Below, piece after piece: positions 15,783-23,924 of a stretch of 64,000 nt of DNA (positions within the stretch are counted from its first letter, which is position 1; every line of letters starts with the position of its first letter). Below the pieces are notes generated by a model. That model did not search any database. It was not told where the DNA came from and saw only the letters and a program-made list of their open reading frames with translations. This DNA comes from Sporosarcina gallistercoris. GTDB lineage: Bacteria > Bacillota > Bacilli > Bacillales_A > Planococcaceae. The translations under genes and the position numbers were made by a program. The stretch spans positions 310,001-374,000 of the forward strand of contig NZ_JACSQY010000002.1 of the NCBI RefSeq assembly GCF_014836415.1. The letters are read 5' to 3'.

Positions 15783-16832
15783 ATGAACGTATCGATTGAG
15801 GAATTGAAAGAACTGATGGCAAACAAACTGACACAAGCGGGGCTGCAACGGAAAGACGCGGAGGTAGTTGCCGATGTGCTCGCTCACGCTGATGCTCGCG
15901 GAATCTTTTCACACGGGGCGATGCGGACGGAATATTACGCGGAGCGAATAGCAAAAGGCGGCATTACTGTTAATCCGGATGTTCAATTCAAGAAGACCGG
16001 ACCAGGAACTGCTGTACTCGATGCAGATAACGGCGTGGGGCACGTAGCCGCAAAAGACGCGATGACCCGTGCGATTGAAATGGCCAAGGAAAACGGCACA
16101 GCCATTGTCGGTATTCGTCGGATGAGTCATAGCGGAGCCATGTCCTACTTCGTCCAACAAGCGGCGGAAGCTGGAATGATTGGAATTTCAATGTGCCAAT
16201 CCGATCCAATGGTCGTTCCTTTTGGCGGAGCTGAGCCGTATTTCGGCACAAACCCGATAGCGTTCGCGGCGCCTGGCGTAGGCGACGACAAGATCATTTT
16301 CGATATGGCGACAAGCATTCAAGCATGGGGAAAGATCTTGCATGCAAGGTCGAAAGGTGAATCCATTCCGGATACGTGGGCAGTGGACAAAGACGGCGTG
16401 CCGACGACAGATCCATTTAAGGTGACAGGATTGCTCCCGATTGCCGGACCTAAAGGCTACGGTCTTATGATGATGATAGATATCTTGTCAGGTGTATTGC
16501 TTGGACTCCCTTTCGGCAAGCACGTGTCATCGATGTATCATGATTTGACGAAAGGCAGGGAACTTGGACAACTCCACATTGTGATCGATCCAGGTGCCTT
16601 CACAAGTTCCGATCTGTTCCGCGCCAACATTTCCGGTATGATGAAGGAATTGAATGAGGTGAAACCAGCTCCAGGATTTGACCAAGTGCTATACCCCGGT
16701 CAGAACACAACTCTTCAGGAGAAAGAGTCGTTGAAGAACGGCGTGGAGATTGTAGATGAAATCCTTGAGTACTTACGTAGTGATGTCGTTCATAATAACC
16801 AATATGATCATAAGGATCCTTTTGCAAAGTAA
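15783..16832 (+). CDS. allD: Ureidoglycolate dehydrogenase
   Basis: A 349-residue protein, the same length as E. coli AllD and similar throughout: DARGIFSHGAMRTEYYAERI, RMSHSGAMSYFVQQA, GISMCQSDPMVVPFGGAE, GTNPIAFAAPG, TWAVDKDGVPTTDPF and GPKGYGLMMMIDILSG. The Ser-His pair in FSHGA and the His in SHSGA are the catalytic residues of this malate/lactate-dehydrogenase-2 fold family. It oxidises ureidoglycolate to oxalurate with NAD. ATG 15783 has AAGGAG 8 nt upstream; the upstream GTG and TTG are too close to it. Confidence 0.93.
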   Translation: MNVSIEELKELMANKLTQAGLQRKDAEVVADVLAHADARGIFSHGAMRTEYYAERIAKGGITVNPDVQFKKTGPGTAVLDADNGVGHVAAKDAMTRAIEMAKENGTAIVGIRRMSHSGAMSYFVQQAAEAGMIGISMCQSDPMVVPFGGAEPYFGTNPIAFAAPGVGDDKIIFDMATSIQAWGKILHARSKGESIPDTWAVDKDGVPTTDPFKVTGLLPIAGPKGYGLMMMIDILSGVLLGLPFGKHVSSMYHDLTKGRELGQLHIVIDPGAFTSSDLFRANISGMMKELNEVKPAPGFDQVLYPGQNTTLQEKESLKNGVEIVDEILEYLRSDVVHNNQYDHKDPFAK

Positions 16833-16840
16833 TCGTGTTG

Positions 16841-16872
16841 GCCGGCCCTCTGAATATGGGCCGGCTTTTTTT
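16841..16872 (+). terminator. Terminator after allD
   Basis: GCCGGCCC / GGGCCGGC stem with an 8-nt loop followed by seven T. Confidence 0.92.
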
Positions 16873-16885
16873 ACGATTTCACTCG

Positions 16886-17005
16886 TTGTCGATCAGTTTG
16901 GAGCGGTTGCCGTTCACTTGCAGGGAATTCTCGATCTCTGGAGGGTATTTCTCCGACACTTGGAGTGATTTCCCCGACACTTGAGGAAAATCCCCGATAA
17001 CGGGA
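16886..17005. repeat. Degenerate 21-bp tandem array between allD and allC
   Basis: About five diverged units aligned on ATTTCCCCGACACTTGAGGAA, ATTTCTCCGACACTTGGAGTG and AATTCTCGATCTCTGGAGGGT, with two weaker copies to the left. The gap lies between the convergent allD and allC genes and holds no gene. The period matches the other two arrays in the window, but the unit sequence differs. Confidence 0.6.
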
Positions 17006-17130
17006 CACAATTAAAGTGAGTTGAGGGCTTTAATCGGTAGATTCTACATTGCCCTTTTGTGATCCAATTCATCAGCCGATGGAATTTGGTGTGAATTGGC
17101 AAAATCACTCGTTTCAAAGATGAACACTTA

Positions 17131-17176
17131 CAAAAAACAGTACAGCGAGACTACTACTGTCCCACCGTACTGTTTT
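17131..17176 (-). terminator. Terminator after the allC-type gene
   Basis: AAAACAGTAC / GTACTGTTTT stem with T runs; the loop contains a second small inverted repeat. It could work in both directions. Confidence 0.7.
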
Positions 17177-17181
17177 AACGA

Positions 17182-18414
17182 TTACACAACTTTAGCTTGT
17201 CTTAGCATGAATGCACGCAACACTCCTGCCCCTTCCAACAATTCCTCCATGGATGTATACTCCGCAGGGTTATGACTAAGTCCGTCTTTGGATGGAACAA
17301 AGATCATACCGGTCGGACAGAACGCCGCCATATTCATGGCGTCATGACCTGCACCGCTCGGCATTTCCAGCCAATTCACACCGCGCTCTTCACACACTGC
17401 TTTGAGTTCATTCACCACTCCGACATCCATTTGAACAGGCTCTTCACTCGAGATGGCATCCATCCAAATGTCTAAGCCACGTGCTTCGGCCACTTCTTTA
17501 ACCGCTGTTTCAAGTGCATCCACGACACGCTGCCGTGATTCTGTGTTCGTACCTCGGATGTCGACGTCCATCTCGGTTGCACTTGGTACGACATTCATAG
17601 CACCCGGTTTTATCGAAAATACACCGACTGTCCCAACTGTACCGTACTCAATCTCCGCAATTGCAGCCCGCTCAACAGCTAGTGCAATTTCAGCACCGCC
17701 AAGTAGCGCATCATGTCGATAATCCATCGGAGTTGTCCCTGAGTGATCAGCTGTTCCTCCAACGTGAACATGGAAACGGACAGGTGCGGCAATGGCAGAG
17801 ACAACACCAATAGCCGCTTGCTGTTTCTCCAGCACTGGTCCTTGCTCAATATGCAGTTCTACAAACGCTTTGAATTCATCTTGAAAGCGCATGGCTAAGT
17901 GGACTTCTTCCAAGTCGAGTCCGTTTTCTTCAAACGCTTGCATGAGGGTAACGCTGTTTCGATCTGTTAGCGAGCGAGTATATGCAGGATCCAACCGTCC
18001 TGACATTGCTTTGCTGCCAAGTGTCGATGCTCCAAAACGTGACGATTCCTCGCAGGCGAAGATTATGACTTCCATCGGATGCTGCGTTTTAACGTCGTCA
18101 TCCGCAAGCGAGCGCATCACTTCAAGTGCAACGAGCACACCAGCGGTTCCGTCAAATTCCCCTGCTGCATAGACCGAGTCGATGTGGGAACCTGTTGCTA
18201 CTACGGGCAGCTCAGCTGTCGTTCCTTCACGTCGGGCGATGACGTTTCCCGCGTAATCTGTGCGCACAGCGAGGCCGGCTCCTTCGAACTGCCGGATCAT
18301 ATATTCCCGTGCTTTACGCTCCGTTTCTGTATAAGCGAGTCGGTTGATGCCTTCCCCTTCCTCTGTAAACTTCGCAAGTTCTTCAAATGACCGACGCAAT
18401 CGATCCAGCTTCAT
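17182..18414 (-). CDS. allC: M20-family amidohydrolase, allantoate amidohydrolase type
   Basis: A 410-residue Zn or Mn-dependent amidase of the allantoate amidohydrolase / N-carbamoyl-L-amino-acid hydrolase group. Metal ligands are visible in TGSHIDSV, GEFDGTAGV and CEESSRFG, and substrate-binding motifs in GTADHSGTTPMDYR, MPSGAGHDAMNMA and the C-terminal GLSHNPAEYT. Given AllD next door, allantoate to ureidoglycine is the likely reaction, but N-carbamoyl amino acid or ureidoglycine hydrolysis is not excluded. ATG 18414 follows AAAAGGGG; the longer ORF start has no ribosome site. Confidence 0.8.
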   Translation of the reverse strand: MKLDRLRRSFEELAKFTEEGEGINRLAYTETERKAREYMIRQFEGAGLAVRTDYAGNVIARREGTTAELPVVATGSHIDSVYAAGEFDGTAGVLVALEVMRSLADDDVKTQHPMEVIIFACEESSRFGASTLGSKAMSGRLDPAYTRSLTDRNSVTLMQAFEENGLDLEEVHLAMRFQDEFKAFVELHIEQGPVLEKQQAAIGVVSAIAAPVRFHVHVGGTADHSGTTPMDYRHDALLGGAEIALAVERAAIAEIEYGTVGTVGVFSIKPGAMNVVPSATEMDVDIRGTNTESRQRVVDALETAVKEVAEARGLDIWMDAISSEEPVQMDVGVVNELKAVCEERGVNWLEMPSGAGHDAMNMAAFCPTGMIFVPSKDGLSHNPAEYTSMEELLEGAGVLRAFMLRQAKVV

Positions 18415-18503
18415 GACAATTCCCCTTTTCATATAAGTGCATAATGCAAATGAATTCACAAAAAATTCGTTCACTCCTATTGTAAAGTATCGCAAGTTCA
18501 TAG

Positions 18504-18553
18504 AAAAAAATCAAACCGGCTACCCCATTTAAAGTTAAGGGATAGCCGGTTTG
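18504..18553 (-). terminator. Terminator of the glutaredoxin operon
   Basis: Minus strand: AACCGGCTATCCC, loop, GGGGTAGCCGGTT, GATTTTTTT. Confidence 0.9.
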
Positions 18554-18712
18554 TCAGTTCATCCATTCCATGATCACGAGAAAAATGCCGGTTGCAAATA
18601 ACGCAACGTGTCCGATGCAAAACTTCGGGAATAATTTCCGTGTCATTTCCTTTTCCACGTCTGTTTCAACAGAACACGTCATACAGCGGAACTTATCAAC
18701 AATACGCTTCAC
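18554..18712 (-). CDS. Small Cys-containing membrane protein (52 aa) coupled to glutaredoxin
   Basis: GTG at 18712 overlaps the glutaredoxin stop by 4 bp (GTGA) and has GGAGAGG just upstream. The product begins MKRIVDKFRCMTCSVE, has a C-x2-C pair near residue 10 and another Cys at about 32, and ends in one hydrophobic segment (VALFATGIFLVIM). The function is unknown. Translational coupling suggests a thiol-redox or metal role beside the glutaredoxin. A strong terminator follows immediately. Confidence 0.75.
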   Translation of the reverse strand: MKRIVDKFRCMTCSVETDVEKEMTRKLFPKFCIGHVALFATGIFLVIMEWMN

Positions 18713-18954
18713 TGAGCCTCTCCGCGAAGGGCTTTTTGGACACCTTCAGGATCAAATCCTAAAATCCAGACGTCATTCAATTTGGTCTGAGGCACACCCA
18801 TCTGTCCAGTCGTTTTTACGAGTCGCTTACCTGCTTCTTGGTCTACTGAAACATTGACGGTTTCATATGGAATTTTTTGTTCATCCAAATAATTCGTCAT
18901 CATCGTGCAGTAAGGGCAAGTAGAAGATACATAAACGGTTGCTTGAGGTGTCAT
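18709..18954 (-). CDS. Glutaredoxin-family protein
   Basis: An 81-residue thioredoxin-fold protein with the active site SSTCPYC near residue 12, a cis-Pro loop GVPQT and a C-terminal GFDPE segment, as in NrdH/YtnI-type glutaredoxins. It reduces protein or small-molecule disulfides in the cytoplasm. ATG 18954 follows AAGGAGTG by 6 nt. The stop overlaps the 52-residue gene downstream. Confidence 0.88.
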   Translation of the reverse strand: MTPQATVYVSSTCPYCTMMTNYLDEQKIPYETVNVSVDQEAGKRLVKTTGQMGVPQTKLNDVWILGFDPEGVQKALRGEAQ

Positions 18955-19121
18955 GACATACACTCCTTCTGGTTTTAATTGACTCCATCATATACCCTCA
19001 CAGGTATTAAATCAATCTATTAGCTCGATGCAAACATCTCCGTGCGTGCTCGTCGAGTAAGAAGAAGTAGGATCCTTGGATTTACACTCATTCCAATGAG
19101 GCAATACGCAGACTCCATGCG

Positions 19122-19165
19122 AAAAACCAGCTTTCAGGACGCATATCGCATCACCGAAAGCTGGC
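19122..19165 (-). terminator. Terminator of the dicarboxylate symporter gene
   Basis: Minus strand GCCAGCTTTC, 20-nt loop, GAAAGCTGG, TTTTT. Confidence 0.85.
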
Positions 19166-19193
19166 TCTGACCAGTCTATTGGAACGCTACTCT

Positions 19194-20450
19194 TTACGAG
19201 TGCGCCGCAGTTTCTTCTGTGTGTTCTTTTGAAGCACCTTTTTGTTTTTCTGTACGACTAATGAGCGTCGTACCTACGAGGTCGCCTGTGACGTTCAGTG
19301 CAGTTGCCCCCATTCCAATCAGAGCATCAATCGACGTAAGCAAAGCGACTGCTTCAATCGGTAAGCCAAGCTGCACAAAAACCGTTGCAATCATGACAAT
19401 CCCAGCACCTGGTACGCCTGCAGTTCCAATTGAGGCAAGCGTTCCGACCAAGACCACCGTTAGCATGTCCGTCAACGACAGCGGGTTACCCGAAATATTT
19501 GCAGCAAATACTGCAGACACGGCGATTCGTATCGCCGCCCCATCCATATTGATCGTAGCACCTAACGGCAAACTGAAACCATACAAACTTCGTGGCAATC
19601 CTAAATCATGGGCTGCAGTCAACGACAATGGTAATGTGCCTGCACTGCTCTGCGTCACAAATGCTGTCGTAATCGGAGTCCGGGTATGTTTGAAAAACGT
19701 GAGCGGATTCACTTTGAATAACAACATGGCGACAATGTACAACACGACTTGTGCAAGCAATGCCGCATAGAGCACACCAATCATTCCACCGAGCGAAAGA
19801 AGTGTATCGACCCCTTGGCTTCCCACCGTTTTTGCCATAATTGCAAATACACCAATCGGTACGTATTGTAAAATCCCTTTCAGGATGAACAGCGATGCTT
19901 CGTTCAGCGCACTAATCGTTTTCAGCAAATGATTACCAAGCTCGTTCAACCCTTCGGATCCCCGCATAGCAGAAATTGCAATACCGAAAACGAGAGCGGT
20001 AAAAATGATTCCTAGCAAATTCATTTCTGTGAATGCCGTGACAATGTTTGATGGGACTATATTCAGTAACACATTGACAATTCCGGGGTTATCCGGGACC
20101 TCAAATGTCTCACTCCCGTCCAACTTCATGCCTGATCCAGGTTGGAAAAGCGTCGCTACCGCGAGCCCTACAACAATTGCAACTGCAGAACTGAGCGTGT
20201 AATAGATGAATACTTTCCCACCCATTCGGCCGAGGTTCGAAATCGTTGTCTGATTCACACCAACAATGAGCGTAAATAATATGAGGGGGATGATCAGGAA
20301 GGTCAAAAGACGGATCAACAGATCTCCAAGAGGCGCAAACATGCTCGCTTGCTCGCCCATCAGCAATCCAACTACTACCCCTAAAATCAGGGCTATCGTT
20401 ATTTTAAGAATCAAAGATGCATTCGCATATCGGTTCCAGAGTGCTTTCAT
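19194..20450 (-). CDS. Dicarboxylate/amino acid:cation symporter (DAACS family)
   Basis: A 418-residue GltP/DctA-type carrier. The re-entrant loop signature SSAGTLPLSL, the NMDGAA motif (TINMDGAAI) and the second loop GTAGVPGAG are all present, as in Na+ or H+ coupled glutamate, aspartate or C4-dicarboxylate carriers. Eight transmembrane helices are expected. ATG 20450 (MKALWNRY) is chosen over the ATG at 20462, which abuts the AAAAGGGG ribosome site. It is monocistronic with its own terminator. The substrate is not determined from sequence. Confidence 0.88.
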   Translation of the reverse strand: MKALWNRYANASLILKITIALILGVVVGLLMGEQASMFAPLGDLLIRLLTFLIIPLILFTLIVGVNQTTISNLGRMGGKVFIYYTLSSAVAIVVGLAVATLFQPGSGMKLDGSETFEVPDNPGIVNVLLNIVPSNIVTAFTEMNLLGIIFTALVFGIAISAMRGSEGLNELGNHLLKTISALNEASLFILKGILQYVPIGVFAIMAKTVGSQGVDTLLSLGGMIGVLYAALLAQVVLYIVAMLLFKVNPLTFFKHTRTPITTAFVTQSSAGTLPLSLTAAHDLGLPRSLYGFSLPLGATINMDGAAIRIAVSAVFAANISGNPLSLTDMLTVVLVGTLASIGTAGVPGAGIVMIATVFVQLGLPIEAVALLTSIDALIGMGATALNVTGDLVGTTLISRTEKQKGASKEHTEETAAHS

Positions 20451-20662
20451 GTATATTGGCATCCCCTTTTCTTCATTTTTCGATTAATTCCTATCTGCTT
20501 ACTAGGGAATAACATAGTCTACAATAATGCACAAAAATTAGGTTGTCAATGTCTCTGCTCAATACGGCAGGGTGTATTCATTTCTTCCCTATCCCATGCA
20601 CAAATAATCCCATGACGTGGTACAATTATTAGCAAATCTTTTGAAAACTGGAGGTGCATGGT

Positions 20663-21421
20663 ATGAAAATAAAGCGATACGACTTAAAAGGAAGCTCACT
20701 CTCTGGTATTACGTTGAAAGATCCTAGTGCACCTGAAGACCATAACTTAGCATTACACGCGTGCTTAAATCCGGCTAATGTCTTAAAAAACCGTCAAACC
20801 CTCGCTGCATCTCTTGAACGTGCAGTTACCGATTTCGTCTGCGCTAACCAAACCCATAATTCGAACTTCCACAAAGTAACCCGTTCGGATTGCGGACGAG
20901 GTGCTACAGATCAGGCAACTGCTATCCCCGACACGGATGCCCTGTACACGAACGAACGTGGTATCGTTCTCGCTGGCTTCATGGCAGACTGCGTACCTGT
21001 GCTTTTTGCCAATGAACCCGCAGGTATCGTAGGCGTCATCCATTCCGGCTGGCAAGGTACCGTCAAAGAAATCACGCCGAAATTGCTCCAACATCTCATT
21101 GAACACGAAGGATGTTGTCCGGAAGATTTCCAGGTAGTGATTGGACCAGCACTTAGTCAAGACAAGTTCGAAGTGGACAAGGATGTCTACGAGAAGTTTC
21201 ATGCACTCGGCTATGCGGAACCATGGATTTTGTTCAATGAAATGACAGGTAAATATCATATTGATAATCAGCGGACTGTGAAAACGCAGTGTGAACTTGC
21301 TGGCATTCCAAGTGCTAACATTATGATCGATCCGATATGTACATTTCAAAGCAACGATGGGTTTTCATACCGGCAAGACAAGAAGACCGGGCGACATCTT
21401 GCATTCATCGGATTAAAATGA
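20663..21421 (+). CDS. Polyphenol oxidase / purine nucleoside phosphorylase family (YfiH/YlmD-type)
   Basis: A 252-residue protein of the laccase-domain (CNF1-YfiH) family. Metal-ligand motifs visible are the ADCVPVLF segment (Cys), VIHSGWQGT (His) and the C-terminal FSYRQDKKTGRHLAFIGL. Family members are reported both as copper oxidases and as adenosine deaminase/nucleoside phosphorylases. The latter would fit a purine-salvage setting, but neither activity can be confirmed here. ATG 20663 follows GGAGGTG. The gene has a perfect terminator shared with the convergent cdaR-type gene. Confidence 0.85.
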   Translation: MKIKRYDLKGSSLSGITLKDPSAPEDHNLALHACLNPANVLKNRQTLAASLERAVTDFVCANQTHNSNFHKVTRSDCGRGATDQATAIPDTDALYTNERGIVLAGFMADCVPVLFANEPAGIVGVIHSGWQGTVKEITPKLLQHLIEHEGCCPEDFQVVIGPALSQDKFEVDKDVYEKFHALGYAEPWILFNEMTGKYHIDNQRTVKTQCELAGIPSANIMIDPICTFQSNDGFSYRQDKKTGRHLAFIGLK

Positions 21422-21442
21422 CCGAGCGGATTTCGCTCGGTC
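21420..21442. terminator. Bidirectional terminator hairpin
   Basis: Perfect 9-bp stem GACCGAGCG / CGCTCGGTC with a GATTT loop between convergent genes; ATTTTA follows on the plus strand and ATTTTA on the minus strand. Confidence 0.85.
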
Positions 21443-21445
21443 ATT

Positions 21446-22531
21446 TTATATCCGTGCGCCAGCTTTTAGCAACATGGCATATTGCAGTTGAACTGCCGAG
21501 CTGAAGCGAGTAGGATCCAACCCTGTGAGTTCAGTGATTCGTTTCAGTCGGTACGAAAGCGTATGTCGGTGTATTCCAAGCTCATTTGACGTATTTTGAA
21601 CATGCTGGTCGCAGTCAAAATAGGTTCGAAGCGTCTCCATTAGCTGCTCGTTAAGATTTCCTAACAGTTTCTCCACGTAATGCTCGTGCAAAGGTTGCTG
21701 GTATGCTCCTACCAACGCACGCATTGCAATTGCTTCAAAGTCGCTGATGACTTCATGCTTCACACTGAACTCAATCGCATGGAGGGCAGATTCATAGGCC
21801 AATACGATATCCTCTTCTACGGACACTGTTTTACCGATTCCAACTTTAAGGATCGAAACACCTTTCCGTTTATAAGCATGTTCCACTCTTTTTTTCACTA
21901 TCTCCCGATCCACACCCCATATTAGAAACGGTATGACATGGCCATGATCCGCTCCAGGCAGCACAGATCGAATTCCCAGCGCTTCTGCTAACCAATCTGC
22001 TAGACGATTGGGAATACGTGTCGTCTCACTTTGGTGAACAATCACAATTGTAAATGGACCCTTCAAAGAAATTGATAACACATTCATCCGATCCAATGTA
22101 GCTCCTGAAACCGGGTGCCCACTAACCAATTCTTTGAACACTAATTCCCTAGCAGTTCGCTTCCACTCCGTTTCCGCAGTCAACAAAGACTGATGTACCA
22201 TCATTTCAGTTGTCAACTGGACAAGAGGCGCAACATCTCTCAGCTCCTCCTCGGTTCCTGTAATGCCGATAACTCCAACTAGTTGTGATTTATAATGTAC
22301 CGGTAAATTCACACCGGGCTTTGAGCCTGGCCATTCCTCTAAACTCTCTTCGGATATCCATATTGATTTACCGGTTTTTGCTACATGCGCTGCCCCTTCA
22401 TGGATTCGGTCTACCCTCTCCATTTCTCCTGAAGCTAAAATCATTCCATTCGTGTCCATGACATTCAAATTCCAAGATAATCTAAGCATCGTTTGTTCAA
22501 CAATTTCTTCTGCCAGACGCTTTGTCAGCAC
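21446..22531 (-). CDS. CdaR-type sugar-diacid/carboxylate responsive regulator
   Basis: A 361-residue regulator of the CdaR/SdaR group. The N-terminal diacid recognition domain (about 1-130) starts LTKRLAEEIVEQTM and contains VGVIGITGT. A GGDEF-like middle (about 150-270) follows, then a PucR-type HTH (about 300-355) with NTSNELGIHRHTLSYRLKRI. It is divergent from glycerate kinase. In E. coli CdaR controls garK, garP and gud genes, so glycerate kinase is the likeliest target here. A perfect inverted repeat lies between the two genes. Confidence 0.88.
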   Translation of the reverse strand: MLTKRLAEEIVEQTMLRLSWNLNVMDTNGMILASGEMERVDRIHEGAAHVAKTGKSIWISEESLEEWPGSKPGVNLPVHYKSQLVGVIGITGTEEELRDVAPLVQLTTEMMVHQSLLTAETEWKRTARELVFKELVSGHPVSGATLDRMNVLSISLKGPFTIVIVHQSETTRIPNRLADWLAEALGIRSVLPGADHGHVIPFLIWGVDREIVKKRVEHAYKRKGVSILKVGIGKTVSVEEDIVLAYESALHAIEFSVKHEVISDFEAIAMRALVGAYQQPLHEHYVEKLLGNLNEQLMETLRTYFDCDQHVQNTSNELGIHRHTLSYRLKRITELTGLDPTRFSSAVQLQYAMLLKAGARI

Positions 22532-22586
22532 ATAACCACCTCTATGTATAAAATAATCTACAAATCTGTTTAATAGTTATACAACA

Positions 22587-22605
22587 AGTCTAATGTATTT
22601 AGACT
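22587..22605. promoter_or_regulatory. Palindrome AGTCTAA-N5-TTAGACT, candidate CdaR operator
   Basis: Perfect 7-bp inverted repeat with a 5-bp centre in the 129-bp divergent region between the CdaR-type gene and glycerate kinase. The position suits autoregulation and control of glxK. Confidence 0.55.
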
Positions 22606-22660
22606 ATTCTGTACATATAATAATAGACATCAACTACTATGTGATAGGAATGATGTTTGT

Positions 22661-23803
22661 ATGAGGATACTCGTTGCACCCGATTCCTTCAAAGGGAGCT
22701 TGTCTGCTCTGCATGCAGCTGAAGCGATAACGGAAGGGATTCGTGAAGCTGATCCTACTAGCACAATCCATTTACTTCCTGCAGCCGATGGCGGGGAAGG
22801 AACAATGGAAAGCTTGGTCGAGGCGACAAATGGGAGATTCATATCTCGGCTTGTCGAAGGGCCACTTGGTCACCTCATCCCAGCGCGCTACGGCATGCTA
22901 GGAGATAACGCTACTTGCGTGATCGAGTTAGCGGAAGCTTCCGGCCTCATGCGTCTCGAAGATCGAGCTCAGAATCCACTGATCACGTCATCTTTTGGAA
23001 CGGGGCAGTTACTCTTACACGCACTGAATGAGGGATGCCGGAATTTTATTATCGGACTTGGGGGAAGTGCCACTAATGACGGGGGCGCAGGGATTTTACA
23101 AGCACTTGGAATGAGATTGCTAGACTCAAAAGGGGATGAAATTCCTAAAGGAGGAGCTGCACTGCAGCAATTACATGTTATCGATTCGTTCTTTTTCGAT
23201 CCTCGCATTGCTGAGAGCACGTTTCTAATTGCAGCAGATGTCACCAATCCGTTTATCGGACCAGACGGTGCTTCGTCAGTTTTCGGACCTCAAAAAGGGG
23301 CATCTCCCACGGAGGTTGAAATTCTTGATAGAAGTCTTACCAACTTCGCAGACATTATTGAGCAGCATACAGGAATTTCGTTGCACCATACACCAGGTGC
23401 AGGAGCAGCTGGCGGGGCTGGCGGGGCATTCCAAGTCTTCTTTCCGAGCACTTTCAAACCCGGTATAAGTGTCGTATTAGAAACGCTACGTTTTGATGAA
23501 TACTTGGAAACTGCCGACCTTGTCATTACCGGAGAAGGGCGTTCTGACAGTCAAACTTTTTCAGGGAAAACGCCTTATGGAATTGCACAGGCAGCCCGGC
23601 TTGCAAATGTTCCGGTAGTTCTAATTTCCGGAACCATTACAGAAGAAAGTCGGGCTGCGCTCGGTGACTTATTTGATAGTGTGCACGCAATCACTTCAGT
23701 CAGCGTAACAGTAGCCGACGCCATGTTGAATCCATTCAATTTGCTAAAAGAAACCGCAAAACAAGCAATTCTGCAGGTTAAAAATAAGTCCCATAGCGAA
23801 TAG
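22661..23803 (+). CDS. glxK: Glycerate 2-kinase, type I (GlxK/GarK family)
   Basis: A 380-residue glycerate kinase beginning MRILVAPDSFKGSLSA, with LPAADGGEGTMESL, GLGGSATNDGGAG and TGEGRSDSQT, all family motifs around the active site. It makes 2-phosphoglycerate from glycerate produced from glyoxylate through tartronate semialdehyde, so it connects ureide or sugar-acid breakdown to glycolysis. It is divergent from the CdaR-type regulator. The ribosome site (AGGAATGA) is moderate. Its terminator is shared with dacC. Confidence 0.92.
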   Translation: MRILVAPDSFKGSLSALHAAEAITEGIREADPTSTIHLLPAADGGEGTMESLVEATNGRFISRLVEGPLGHLIPARYGMLGDNATCVIELAEASGLMRLEDRAQNPLITSSFGTGQLLLHALNEGCRNFIIGLGGSATNDGGAGILQALGMRLLDSKGDEIPKGGAALQQLHVIDSFFFDPRIAESTFLIAADVTNPFIGPDGASSVFGPQKGASPTEVEILDRSLTNFADIIEQHTGISLHHTPGAGAAGGAGGAFQVFFPSTFKPGISVVLETLRFDEYLETADLVITGEGRSDSQTFSGKTPYGIAQAARLANVPVVLISGTITEESRAALGDLFDSVHAITSVSVTVADAMLNPFNLLKETAKQAILQVKNKSHSE

Positions 23804-23883
23804 GATATGATGAGACTGTCACTAAAGGATTGCTCATTCACTCATTTTCGATTTTGAAAACCTAGTAGATCATACACAATAAG

Positions 23884-23921
23884 AAAGCAGATATTCCAGG
23901 GAGATCCGGAATATCTGCTTT
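23884..23921. terminator. Bidirectional terminator between glxK and dacC
   Basis: AAAGCAGATATTCC / GGAATATCTGCTTT, a 14-bp perfect stem with a 10-nt loop, followed by CATTT on the plus strand. Confidence 0.85.
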
Positions 23922-23924
23922 CAT

